DNA of 10,772 nt from an uncultured bacterium (GCA_905214195.1 CAJMLH010000048.1:1-10772), one strand, 5' to 3'; positions 1-7,334 are shown, counted from the first letter of the stretch. Made by a program: numbers and translations. Notes: generated from the letters alone by a model not told the origin.

Positions 1-1
1 A

Positions 2-670
2 CAAAAAATAAATAATTTAGAGGAATTTAAAAATAAGATTAACGAATTATATGAAGAAGATCCATCATTAAATCCAGAATCTATAGAAATTAAAGAATTA
101 GTAGAAAATACCGATCCTTTAATTATTAATAATTTTATTGAAGAAAAATTAAATATAATTGATTCTAAAATGGTAAATATTAATTTAATGGTAGATGAAA
201 AAACTATTGATTTAGGAGATAATTGTTATTTAAAAATAAACAATATAGACAATGATATGACAATTAGACCTTTTGCTAATACTCCTGGAGGACAAACTTT
301 ATGGAAAGATTATGGTAGTAGAAAATTCACTTCTACTTTTGAAGGAAATCTTGGAGTTGCATATTTTCAATTTAATATATGTAATCACTATACTTTAAAT
401 TCTAATGGAATAAGTCCAAGATATGTTGAAGCTTGGGCAAATAGTTCAGGAATTATAAATATTTCTGTAGGAAATGTTAATGAACCTAAAAGATATGCAA
501 GTATTGGTGAAACAGTATCATCAAATTGCATATTTACTATTAAGGCTGCTGCTGGTATATTACAATATGATAAGCTATTTAAAATGTATAATTATGTAAA
601 ATGTTCAGATATCGATACTATTGAGAAACAAGTAAAGGTAGTTCAGTCTTGGAGAGGAGATTGGTTATGA
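2..670 (+). CDS. hypothetical protein, 5'-truncated, AT-rich, possibly phage/surface structural
   Basis: The frame is open from base 2 to the TGA at 668-670, so at least 222 residues are present and the true start lies left of the window. The internal ATG at 170 has no good ribosome site and should not be taken as the start. The first 55 residues seen are charged and helical (EEFKNKINELYEED, then EEKLNIIDSK). The rest is rich in Asn, Ser, Thr, Gly and aromatic residues in short alternating stretches, suggesting a beta-sandwich such as a phage tail, baseplate or surface-adhesion module. No catalytic motif, signal peptide or membrane segment is seen in this part. G+C is visibly lower (about 17-28% in lines I counted) than in the genes from rpmH on. 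It overlaps the next small gene by ATGA. I do not recognise the family; the phage idea is inference from composition only. Confidence 0.7.
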   Translation, partial: QKINNLEEFKNKINELYEEDPSLNPESIEIKELVENTDPLIINNFIEEKLNIIDSKMVNINLMVDEKTIDLGDNCYLKINNIDNDMTIRPFANTPGGQTLWKDYGSRKFTSTFEGNLGVAYFQFNICNHYTLNSNGISPRYVEAWANSSGIINISVGNVNEPKRYASIGETVSSNCIFTIKAAAGILQYDKLFKMYNYVKCSDIDTIEKQVKVVQSWRGDWL

Positions 671-795
671 TGCAGCTATTAACATTACTTATTACAGCCG
701 TTCTTTATGTAATTGTCATAGGTGCGATAGTTTACTTTGCCGTAAGACTTGCCTTAAAAAAATACGATAAGGAAAAAACGAAAAACAAAAATTGA
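667..795 (+). CDS. small single-span membrane protein, 42 aa
   Basis: The start ATG overlaps the preceding stop codon as ATGA, with a strong GGAGAGGAG site at 651-659 about 7 bases upstream; a second ATG follows directly at 670. The product is 42 residues: a short start (MMQ), one long hydrophobic segment at about residues 4-27 (LLTLLITAVLYVIVIGAIVYFAV), then a strongly basic hydrophilic tail (LKKYDKEKTKNKN). This is a single transmembrane helix that would place the basic tail in the cytoplasm. Overlap with the upstream gene implies translational coupling, and an intrinsic terminator follows 15 bases after the stop. Size and position would suit a phage accessory or holin-like protein, but no family is recognised and no function is assigned. 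Its codon use looks less extreme than that of the upstream gene. Confidence 0.65.
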   Translation: MMQLLTLLITAVLYVIVIGAIVYFAVRLALKKYDKEKTKNKN

Positions 796-809
796 AATTT
801 CTGTTAAAA

Positions 810-852
810 TTCCCTCAAACATGTTAAATTTATTGTTTTGAGGGGATTTTTT
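810..852 (+). terminator. intrinsic terminator after the small membrane protein gene
   Basis: CCCTCAAA (812-819) pairs with TTTGAGGG (837-844), with two further pairs possible outside (810-811 with 845-846), followed by six T at 847-852. The loop is long (17 bases). It ends the left-edge unit and isolates it from the rpmH promoter just downstream. Confidence 0.8.
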
Positions 853-863
853 ATTGTTTAAGT

Positions 864-892
864 TTGACATTATAAAGTTTTTCGTTTATAAT
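864..892 (+). promoter_or_regulatory. sigma-A promoter of rpmH
   Basis: TTGACA at 864-869 and TATAAT at 887-892 are both perfect consensus hexamers separated by exactly 17 bases. The predicted start point is near 899, giving a leader of about 64 bases before rpmH. As the only perfect promoter seen in the window, it probably drives rpmH, rnpA, yidD, yidC and jag at a high rate, as expected for a ribosomal protein gene. Confidence 0.9.
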
Positions 893-962
893 ACTTAGGC
901 ATATGTGTATTATTGGAATTTAGATTTTACACCAACACAATTTGGAAAGGAGAACCTTAAAA

Positions 963-1097
963 ATGAAAATGACTTATCAGCCTAAAAAAAGACAGAGAAT
1001 GAAAGAACATGGCTTCAGAAAGAGAATGAAAACTAAAAACGGAAGAAATGTTCTTAAGAGAAGAAGAGCAAAAGGTAGAAAGAAACTTACTGCTTAA
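963..1097 (+). CDS. rpmH: 50S ribosomal protein L34
   Basis: This 44-residue, very basic protein is full length for L34 and carries the family pattern TYQPKKRQRMKEHGFRKRM then NGRNVLKRRRAKGRKKLTA. L34 sits in the large ribosomal subunit against 23S rRNA. The start ATG is 10 bases after AAGGAG (947-952). It is the first gene after a consensus promoter, and rnpA follows after 24 bases, the arrangement conserved beside bacterial origins. The family is unmistakable, although the gene is too short for many ORF callers. Confidence 0.97.
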   Translation: MKMTYQPKKRQRMKEHGFRKRMKTKNGRNVLKRRRAKGRKKLTA

Positions 1098-1121
1098 TTT
1101 ATAAATCCCAAGGATTTTAGT

Positions 1122-1475
1122 ATGCTGAAAAAAAATGTTTTGAGGAAAAACAGCGATTTTTCCGCTATTTATAAAAGGGGAAAGTCGGTTGGCGACAAAT
1201 ATGTCGTAGTATTTTACAAAGCTAACGGACTTTCTTATAACAGAACAGGGTTTTTGGCAAGTAAAAAAGTCGGAAACAGTGTAGTTAGAAACAGAGCAAA
1301 AAGACTTATGAAAGAAAGCTATCGCAATATAGAACATAGCTTGCCTATTGGATATGATTTCATAATTATTGCAAGAAACACTATTTGCGGCAAAAAATGT
1401 GCAGAAGTTGAAAAATCCCTTAATTCTGCTTTTAAAAGAACCGGGGTGAAAAGGAAAAATGAAAATAATAAGTAA
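1122..1475 (+). CDS. rnpA: ribonuclease P protein component
   Basis: RnpA is the protein subunit of RNase P; it helps the catalytic RNA bind pre-tRNA and remove the 5' leader. The 117-residue length is normal. The N-terminal cleft residues (NSDFSAIYKRGKSV, about 10-23) are followed by the basic RNR helix KKVGNSVVRNRAKRLMKESYR at about 48-68, with R56-N57-R58 as the signature. The start follows AAGGA (1110-1114) at 7 bases. The 3' end overlaps yidD by 17 bases in another frame, and the basic C-tail (KRTGVKRKNENNK) is encoded in the overlap region. It is co-transcribed with rpmH. Confidence 0.96.
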   Translation: MLKKNVLRKNSDFSAIYKRGKSVGDKYVVVFYKANGLSYNRTGFLASKKVGNSVVRNRAKRLMKESYRNIEHSLPIGYDFIIIARNTICGKKCAEVEKSLNSAFKRTGVKRKNENNK

Positions 1476-1689
1476 TTTTTTTAAAAAAATTATGATTCTG
1501 ATGATTAGATTTTATCAGAAATTTATTTCGCCTCTTTTTCCTGCCACATGTCGGTTTATACCTACATGCTCTACTTATTTTATACAAGCTTTGGAAAAGT
1601 ATGGTGTAATAAAAGGCAGTTATTTGGGAATCAGACGAATTTTAAAGTGTCACCCGTGGCATGAGGGTGGTTATGATCCTTTAAAATAA
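1459..1689 (+). CDS. yidD: membrane protein insertion efficiency factor YidD
   Basis: YidD is a small membrane-associated protein that assists YidC in inserting inner membrane proteins. The 76 residues begin with a hydrophobic/basic amphipathic helix (about 1-27, MKIISNFFKKIMILMIRF). They continue with the family core ISPLFPATCRFIPTCSTY (23-40) with C31 and C37, then RRILKCHPWHEGGYDP (59-74) with C64. The gene starts inside rnpA, with AAGGA at 1451-1455 only 3 bases before the ATG, so translation probably depends on coupling to rnpA. It ends 12 bases before yidC, its functional partner. Confidence 0.95.
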   Translation: MKIISNFFKKIMILMIRFYQKFISPLFPATCRFIPTCSTYFIQALEKYGVIKGSYLGIRRILKCHPWHEGGYDPLK

Positions 1690-1701
1690 TGGAGGAAGTT
1701 A

Positions 1702-2403
1702 ATGCGAATTTTAGCAAGCCCAATGAGTTATTTGCTCACTTGGATTTATGATTTTATAGGAAATTACGGTCTTGCTCTTATTATATTTACAATAATAGTA
1801 AAGGTAGTTATGTATCCTTTATATGCAAAGCAGATAAAGACTACTATAAACATGACCAAGATGCAGCCAAAAATTAAAGAAATACAGCAAAAATATGCCA
1901 GAGATAAGGTAATGATGAATGAGAAAATGGCAGAGCTGTATAAAGAAGAAGGCGGCAGTATGTATGGAGGCTGTTTGCCTATGCTAGTTCAGATGATAGT
2001 TATCATGGGTCTTTTTTCATTGTTGAGAAACCCTATGAATTACATATCTTCTGATAAAATGCTGTTTGCAATCCATGAATCATTTTTCTGGATACCGGAT
2101 TTGGCGCAGCCCGATAAATGGATTTTACCTATAATTGCCGGTATAGCAACATTTTTAGCTACATATTTTTCACAGACAAATCAGGCGGCAGGTCCTAATG
2201 CTGACCAGATGAAAGTCATGACAAATATGATGAGATATGTTTTCCCGATAATGATTTTATTGATGGCCAGAAGCTATCCTGCAGGACTTGCTCTTTATTG
2301 GTCTTTAAACCAGATAATTCAAATTTTCTACAACCTTAGATTTGCAAAGATGAAGAAAAAACTAATGGGTGATGGAAAAAAGAAAAAAGCAGCAAGAGCA
2401 TAA
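1702..2403 (+). CDS. yidC: YidC/Oxa1 family membrane protein insertase
   Basis: YidC inserts and folds membrane proteins, alone or with SecYEG. The 233-residue protein is the short Gram-positive form, without the large periplasmic domain of proteobacteria. Features in order: TM1 about 21-40; a charged cytoplasmic hairpin about 42-86 (QIKTTINMTKMQPKIKEIQQKYA); the conserved EGGSMYGGCLPMLVQM leading into TM2 (about 91-108); TM3 about 139-156; TM4 and TM5 about 178-212 with PAGLALYWSLNQ; then a very basic tail (KKKKAARA) suited to ribosome contact. The groove position that is Arg in E. coli and B. subtilis is Lys34 here (FTIIVKVVMYPL). No lipobox cysteine is seen at the N-terminus, unlike B. subtilis SpoIIIJ. 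GGAGG at 1691-1695 supports the start. Confidence 0.95.
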   Translation: MRILASPMSYLLTWIYDFIGNYGLALIIFTIIVKVVMYPLYAKQIKTTINMTKMQPKIKEIQQKYARDKVMMNEKMAELYKEEGGSMYGGCLPMLVQMIVIMGLFSLLRNPMNYISSDKMLFAIHESFFWIPDLAQPDKWILPIIAGIATFLATYFSQTNQAAGPNADQMKVMTNMMRYVFPIMILLMARSYPAGLALYWSLNQIIQIFYNLRFAKMKKKLMGDGKKKKAARA

Positions 2404-2428
2404 CTTATTATTGGAGGAAAATTAAAAC

Positions 2429-3220
2429 ATGGCAGATTTTTCTGAAAAATGGGGGACAGATGTCGATACAGCTGTTAAATTGGCTTTAGACGATTTGAAA
2501 CTTACCATAGATGATGTAGATGTTACTGTTTTAGAAGAACCTTCAAGAGGCTTTTTTGGAATTGGTTCAAAGTTGGCGCTCGTAAGAGTAGAAAAGAAAA
2601 AAACTTCTGAGACAGAACCTGTAAAAGCTGAAAAAGAAGTTAAAGAAGATAAAAAAGATTCCGAAAGAGCAGAAAAGGCTCAAATAAAAAAGACAGAAAC
2701 ATTAAAAAAAGAACATAAAGAAGAAAAAGAAGAAGTTGAAATAAAGGATGATACTAAAGAGGAAAATTTAGTTCCTTGTGAAGAACATGAAGCTTTGGAC
2801 TTTTTAAGAAAAGTTACCTGCGAGATGGGGCTTGATCTTGAAATAAGTGCCAGAAAAGGCGAAGAATCAATATATGTAGATATTAACGGTAAAGATTCGG
2901 GTACAATTATAGGTAAGCGTGGTCAGACACTCGATGCTATTCAGTATCTTACAAGCCTTGTAGTAAATAAAGGCAGTGAGGAATATACAAGAGTAGTAGT
3001 CGATGCTGAAAATTACAGAGCAAAGAGAGAAAAGACTCTTGAAGCTCTTGCTTACAGATTGGCAAATAAGGTTGTAAAAACAAGAAGAAGCGTTAAGCTT
3101 GAACCTATGAATCCTTATGAGAGAAAGGTTATACATGCAGCTCTTCATAATCATCCAAAAGTGTCAACAAGAAGTGAGGGACAGGACCCTTACAGAAGGG
3201 TTATTATTGAACTCAAATAA
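2429..3220 (+). CDS. jag: Jag/KhpB (EloR) RNA-binding protein, Jag_N-KH-R3H
   Basis: Jag (SpoIIIJ-associated protein, KhpB or EloR in streptococci) is a cytoplasmic RNA-binding protein linked to cell elongation and division. Three parts are visible in 263 residues. The Jag_N domain (about 1-54) carries VLEEPSRGFFGIGSKLALV. A Lys/Glu-rich linker spans about 55-118. A KH domain with IIGKRGQ (GKRG at 162-165) is followed by an R3H domain at the C-terminus, with R232 and H236 in the motif NPYERKVIH and the ending GQDPYRRVIIELK. GGAGG at 2413-2417 precedes the start by 11 bases. It is last in the rpmH unit, next to yidC as in most Firmicutes. A hairpin directly after the stop may end or attenuate transcription. 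Confidence 0.95.
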   Translation: MADFSEKWGTDVDTAVKLALDDLKLTIDDVDVTVLEEPSRGFFGIGSKLALVRVEKKKTSETEPVKAEKEVKEDKKDSERAEKAQIKKTETLKKEHKEEKEEVEIKDDTKEENLVPCEEHEALDFLRKVTCEMGLDLEISARKGEESIYVDINGKDSGTIIGKRGQTLDAIQYLTSLVVNKGSEEYTRVVVDAENYRAKREKTLEALAYRLANKVVKTRRSVKLEPMNPYERKVIHAALHNHPKVSTRSEGQDPYRRVIIELK

Positions 3221-3223
3221 AAT

Positions 3224-3250
3224 AAAGGGCTGTCAAAAGACAGCTCTTTT
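3224..3250 (+). terminator. hairpin terminator after jag
   Basis: AAAGGGCTGTC (3224-3234) pairs with GACAGCTCTTT (3239-3249) as 11 pairs with one G-T wobble around an AAAA loop. The T run is short (four T, 3247-3250, partly in the stem), so it may be leaky. No clear promoter follows before mnmE, which suggests partial read-through from the rpmH promoter into mnmE. Confidence 0.65.
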
Positions 3251-3279
3251 GTGTATAAGAACTTTGTAAGAGGAAAAAT

Positions 3280-4650
3280 ATGAGAGAAGATACAATTGCA
3301 GCTATAGCTACAGCGCCGGGAGAGGGCGGCATAGGAATAGTAAGAATAAGTGGTGAAAAGGCATTTGAAATATTACAAAAAATATTTATTCCTGCGTCTT
3401 CGGAAATAAAAAACAGAATGCTTACTTATGGACATATAGTAGACCCTGATACCGGTTCTACTATAGATGAAGTCATGGCTGTATATATGAAAGGACCTCG
3501 TTCATATACTGCGGAAGATGTGGCAGAAATACAGTGCCACGGAAGCATGATTTCTCTCAAAAAAATTCTTGAGCTTACATTTAAAAACGGCGCAAGACCG
3601 GCAGAAAAAGGAGAATTTACAAAAAGAGCTTTTCTTAACGGAAGATTGGATTTGTCACAGGCAGAGGCAGTAATAGATTTGATAAAAGCAAAATCGGATA
3701 AAACTTTTGATGTGGCGCTTAATCAGCTTGAGGGCTTATTTTCCGAAAAAATAAAAGAAATAAGGGCAGATTTGGTGGATGTTTTGGTTCTGCTGACTGT
3801 TAATATAGATTATCCGGATGAAGATATAGAAGAAATGACATATGAGAAGCTTATAAATTCTCTTGTAAATGTGAGAAAAAAAATAAGAAGTCTGCTGGAA
3901 ACCTCGGATACAGGCAGAATAATAAGAGAGGGACTTGCCGTTTCGATAGTTGGAAAACCTAATGTAGGAAAGTCTTCGCTTTTGAATGCCCTAATAGGTC
4001 AGAATAGAGCTATAGTAACAGACATACCGGGTACAACAAGAGACATAATAGAAGAAAATATAGTAATAAAAAATATTCCTATAATTCTTACTGATACAGC
4101 AGGAATTCGTGATACTGAAGATGTTATAGAAAAGATAGGAATAGAAAAAAGCAAAGAAGCCTTTAATAAGGCAGATTTGATAGTTTTCGTTATAGATTCC
4201 AGCAGCAATTTGGAAGAAGAAGACTATAACATAATGGAATATATAGGAAACAGAAAATCAATAGTTCTGTTTAATAAAACCGACAGAGGAGTTATAGTAA
4301 GTAAAGAGCATATTAAGGAAAAATTACCGCAAGCTGACATAATAGATACGGCACTTATAGATGGAAAAGGTATAGAAGAACTTGCTTCTAAGATAGAAAA
4401 TCTTGTATATGGAGGCCATGTTAAACATGGAGAAAATCTTATGGTAACCAATGTTCGCCATAAAAATCTTCTTAACGAGGCAGAAAATTCTTTAAACGAT
4501 GCTATTCAAATGGCTTCATCGGGAGAACCTTTGGAATTCATAGAAATAGATGTAAACAGGTGCTATGAAGCGACCGGAGAAATAATAGGAGAAACAGCCG
4601 ATTCAGATATAATAGATAAGGTATTTGAAAGGTTTTGCTTAGGAAAGTAA
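3280..4650 (+). CDS. mnmE: tRNA uridine-5-carboxymethylaminomethyl(34) synthesis GTPase MnmE
   Basis: MnmE (TrmE) works with MnmG to build the cmnm5 group on U34 of certain tRNAs, using a tetrahydrofolate one-carbon unit, glycine or ammonium, and GTP hydrolysis. The 456-residue length is standard. The N-terminal folate-binding domain opens with DTIAAIATAPGEGGIGIVRISG and includes the KGPRSYTAEDVAEIQCHG and FTKRAFLNGRLDLSQAEAV blocks. The G domain has P-loop GKPNVGKSS at 225-233, G2 region GTTRD, G3 DTAG at 272-275 and G4 NKTD at 332-335. The C-terminal CLGK (C453) matches the invariant CxGK ending. AAGAGGA (3268-3273) precedes the ATG by 6 bases. The partner mnmG follows after 22 bases. Confidence 0.97.
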   Translation: MREDTIAAIATAPGEGGIGIVRISGEKAFEILQKIFIPASSEIKNRMLTYGHIVDPDTGSTIDEVMAVYMKGPRSYTAEDVAEIQCHGSMISLKKILELTFKNGARPAEKGEFTKRAFLNGRLDLSQAEAVIDLIKAKSDKTFDVALNQLEGLFSEKIKEIRADLVDVLVLLTVNIDYPDEDIEEMTYEKLINSLVNVRKKIRSLLETSDTGRIIREGLAVSIVGKPNVGKSSLLNALIGQNRAIVTDIPGTTRDIIEENIVIKNIPIILTDTAGIRDTEDVIEKIGIEKSKEAFNKADLIVFVIDSSSNLEEEDYNIMEYIGNRKSIVLFNKTDRGVIVSKEHIKEKLPQADIIDTALIDGKGIEELASKIENLVYGGHVKHGENLMVTNVRHKNLLNEAENSLNDAIQMASSGEPLEFIEIDVNRCYEATGEIIGETADSDIIDKVFERFCLGK

Positions 4651-4672
4651 GTTTGAAAGGACTTTATATACA

Positions 4673-6559
4673 ATGGATGATAGAATTTTTATGGGAGAAT
4701 ACGACATAATAGTTGTCGGTGCAGGTCATGCAGGTTGTGAAGCCGCTTTAGCTGCGGCCCGTATGGGAAAGAAAACCTTGATGTTTTCCATGAATTTAGA
4801 AGCAGTAGCAATGATGCCATGCAATCCGTCAATAGGCGGAACAGGAAAGGGACATCTTGTAAGAGAAATAGATGCTTTAGGTGGAGAAATGGGAATAAAT
4901 ATCGATAAGACTTTTTTGCAGAGCAAGATGCTCAATACGGCAAAAGGTCCGGCAGTCCATTCTCTAAGAGCACAAGCAGATAAGAATCGTTATCATCTTG
5001 AAATGAAAAAAACCATTGAATCAACTCCTAATCTTGATATGAAACAAGGTGAAGTGACGGATTTGATTGTTGAAGAGGGCAAAGTTACAGGGGTGGTGAC
5101 AAAGACTCATACTTGTTATAGTGCAAAAGCAGTTATACTTGCAACCGGTACATTCCTCGGAGGAAAAATATTTATAGGCAGTGCAGCATTTGAGAGCGGT
5201 CCCAACGGACTGGCGCCCTCGTTGGAGTTTGCAGACAATCTCAAAAAGCATGGTCTTAAGCTTCGCCGATTCAAAACAGGAACACCTGCAAGGTGTCTTG
5301 GCAGCAGCTTGGATTATTCAAAGATGCAGGAACAAAAGGGCGATGAAAAGACAGTACCTTTTTCTTTTATGAATGATGAGGTTGGCGAAAACAAGGTTTC
5401 GTGTTGGCTCACTTACACAAACGAAGAAACGCACAAGGTAATAAGAGCAAACTTTCACAGGTCGGCTCTTTTTGGCGGACAAATAGAGGGAATCGGACCA
5501 AGATACTGCCCGTCAATAGAAGATAAAGTAAACAGATTTGCCGATAAAGAGAGACATCAACTTTTCGTTGAACCTGAGGGAATAGATACAGATGAAATGT
5601 ATATTCAAGGTATGTCATCAAGTTTGCCTGAGGATGTTCAGGAAGCTTTTTATAAAACAATACCGGGACTTGAAAATCTCAGGATAGTAAGACCTGCTTA
5701 TGCGATAGAATACGATTGTATCGATCCTCAGGATTTAAAGCTCAGTCTTGAAAGCAGACACATAGAGAATCTGTTTTGTGCCGGACAATTTAATGGAAGT
5801 TCCGGTTATGAGGAGGCCGCTGCTCAAGGTTTGATGGCGGGAATAAATGCAGTTCTTAAGATTTCCGGCAAAAAATCTTTGGTTCTCGGAAGAAACGAGG
5901 CTTATATTGGCGTTCTAATCGACGATTTAGTAAATAAAGGTACAAATGAACCTTACAGAATAATGACCTCCAGAGCGGAATATAGGCTTGTTCTCAGGCA
6001 AGACAACGCAGATTTGCGTTTGACAGAGAAAGGATACGAGGTAGGACTTGCCTCAGAAGAAAGATATAACAGATATCTTGCCAAAAAAGAAGCTGTTGAG
6101 AAAGAAGCTTTAAGGCTTGAAGAAAAAACATTTACGCCAAATGAAATAAATTCATTTTTGATAAGCCACGGGACATCGGAAGTACAATCAAGAATTTCTA
6201 TGGCAGACCTTTTGAAGCGCCCTCAGATTAAATACTCTGATTTAGAAGAAATAGATGACGAAACAAGACCTGAGCTTTCTTATCACGAAATCACTCAGCT
6301 TGAAGTGCAGATAAAATACGAGGGATACATAAAAAAACAGCTTGCACAGATAGAAAGGTTTAAAAAATTAGAGGACAGAAAACTAAGCCAAGACATAGAC
6401 TACAGCACTATAGACGGTCTTAGAATAGAAGCATGGCAAAAACTTAATCAATTAAAACCTGAGTCACTTGGCCAAGCATCAAGAATATCAGGCGTATCTC
6501 CTGCTGACATAAATGTACTTTTAGTTTATCTGGAAAAAAAGAGAAGAATGAAGCAATGA
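4673..6559 (+). CDS. mnmG: tRNA uridine-5-carboxymethylaminomethyl(34) synthesis enzyme MnmG (GidA)
   Basis: MnmG is the FAD- and NADH-dependent partner of MnmE in wobble-uridine modification. At 628 residues it is the full long form. The N-terminal FAD-binding loop is DIIVVGAGHAGCEAA (G16, G18, G21). The conserved block PCNPSIGGTGKGHLVREID follows, with C51. Then come ATGTFLGGKI, the insertion region, and the second FAD contact FCAGQFNGSSGYEEAAAQG (368-386). The helical C-terminal domain that binds MnmE carries QASRISGVSPADINVLLVYL near the end. The ATG at 4673 follows AAAGGA (4656-4661) by 11 bases; the later in-frame ATG at 4691 lacks a site. The stop overlaps the rsmG start by 4 bases (ATGA), implying coupling. 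Confidence 0.97.
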   Translation: MDDRIFMGEYDIIVVGAGHAGCEAALAAARMGKKTLMFSMNLEAVAMMPCNPSIGGTGKGHLVREIDALGGEMGINIDKTFLQSKMLNTAKGPAVHSLRAQADKNRYHLEMKKTIESTPNLDMKQGEVTDLIVEEGKVTGVVTKTHTCYSAKAVILATGTFLGGKIFIGSAAFESGPNGLAPSLEFADNLKKHGLKLRRFKTGTPARCLGSSLDYSKMQEQKGDEKTVPFSFMNDEVGENKVSCWLTYTNEETHKVIRANFHRSALFGGQIEGIGPRYCPSIEDKVNRFADKERHQLFVEPEGIDTDEMYIQGMSSSLPEDVQEAFYKTIPGLENLRIVRPAYAIEYDCIDPQDLKLSLESRHIENLFCAGQFNGSSGYEEAAAQGLMAGINAVLKISGKKSLVLGRNEAYIGVLIDDLVNKGTNEPYRIMTSRAEYRLVLRQDNADLRLTEKGYEVGLASEERYNRYLAKKEAVEKEALRLEEKTFTPNEINSFLISHGTSEVQSRISMADLLKRPQIKYSDLEEIDDETRPELSYHEITQLEVQIKYEGYIKKQLAQIERFKKLEDRKLSQDIDYSTIDGLRIEAWQKLNQLKPESLGQASRISGVSPADINVLLVYLEKKRRMKQ

Positions 6560-7266
6560 AAAAGCTAATAGAATATTTTGAAAAAAACAACATTCCGTAT
6601 GATGATAATCTTATAGTAAGATTTGATGCTTACAGAAGCGGTATACTGCAATGGAATGAATTTGTAAATCTTACTGCAATCAGAGATCCCGAAGAGTTTA
6701 CATTGAAGCATTTTGTGGATTCGGCGGCCTGCGTTTTGATGCCTGAATATAAAAAGGCAGATAGAATAATAGATGTAGGTACCGGTGGAGGTTTCCCCGG
6801 TGTACCGCTTGCTCTTTTATCGCCTGAGAAAGAGTTTGTATTGATGGATTCTCTTAAAAAAAGACTTAAAATAATAGATGAACTTTGTGAAAGTATCGGC
6901 ATAAAAAACATAAAAACTCTGCATGGCAGAGCCGAGGACTTGGGAAGAAGCAAGGAACACAGAGAGAAATATGATTTCTGCGTTTCAAGAGCCGTAGCCA
7001 ATTTTTCAACATTATCAGAATATTGTTTGCCTCTTGTAAGAGTAGGCGGTTATATGGCTTCTTATAAGGGAGCCGGGGGAGAGCTGGAATTAAAAGAAGC
7101 GACAAGAGCAATTAAGCTTTTAGGCGGAGAGTTTGAAAGATGGGAAAAAACTCCTCTTGATAAAGACGGTGATGAACACAAAATAGCATTGGTAAAAAAA
7201 GTAAATAAAACGGCGTCGAAATATCCGAGAAAATCGGGTACTCCATCGAAAGAACCCTTAAAATAG
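6556..7266 (+). CDS. rsmG: 16S rRNA (guanine(527)-N7)-methyltransferase RsmG
   Basis: RsmG (GidB) methylates N7 of G527 in 16S rRNA using S-adenosylmethionine; its loss is known to give low-level streptomycin resistance in other bacteria. The 236-residue protein has SAM motif I DVGTGGGFPGVPLAL (from D73), the acidic-loop region FVLMDSLKKRLK, the HGRAEDLG stretch, and CVSRAVANFSTLSEY with the RAVA signature. It ends in KYPRKSGTPSKEPL, the typical family terminus, so it is complete. It is translationally coupled to mnmG by ATGA overlap. Its last codons and TAG stop form part of the terminator hairpin. Confidence 0.96.
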   Translation: MKKLIEYFEKNNIPYDDNLIVRFDAYRSGILQWNEFVNLTAIRDPEEFTLKHFVDSAACVLMPEYKKADRIIDVGTGGGFPGVPLALLSPEKEFVLMDSLKKRLKIIDELCESIGIKNIKTLHGRAEDLGRSKEHREKYDFCVSRAVANFSTLSEYCLPLVRVGGYMASYKGAGGELELKEATRAIKLLGGEFERWEKTPLDKDGDEHKIALVKKVNKTASKYPRKSGTPSKEPLK

Positions 7267-7285
7267 CATTTTTAGGGGTTTTTTT
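7253..7285 (+). terminator. intrinsic terminator overlapping the rsmG stop codon
   Basis: AACCCTTAAAA (7253-7263) pairs with TTTTAGGGGTT (7270-7280), 11 pairs with one T-G wobble, followed by five T (7281-7285). The six-base loop 7264-7269 begins with the rsmG TAG stop. It ends the mnmE-mnmG-rsmG unit. Confidence 0.85.
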
Positions 7286-7313
7286 GTTTAAGAAAGTAAG
7301 ACTTTTTCTTGTC

Positions 7314-7334
7314 GGGAAATGTTATTATTTTCCC
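7314..7334 (+). repeat. short inverted repeat in the noc leader
   Basis: GGGAAA (7314-7319) and TTTCCC (7329-7334) form a 6-bp inverted repeat with a 9-base loop, ending 3 bases before the noc ribosome site. Each arm resembles a Noc-binding half-site, but they are arranged outward rather than as the ATTTCCC-GGGAAAT palindrome. Its role is unknown; it could be a weak leader hairpin or chance. Confidence 0.35.

Noticed and set aside
170..670. Treating the left-edge gene as starting at ATG 170
   Set aside because: The frame is open to the window edge with consistent composition, and ATG 170 has no ribosome site, so the gene is truncated.
957..1337. Minus-strand open frame across rpmH-rnpA
   Set aside because: It is a shadow of two certain genes, with a Phe/Ser-rich translation typical of antisense frames in A-rich genes and no ribosome site. 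Other minus-strand frames were rejected for the same reasons.
7300..7328. Possible noc promoter with -10 TATTAT at 7323-7328
   Set aside because: No acceptable -35 lies at 16-18 bases, and the predicted start point would almost coincide with the ribosome site.
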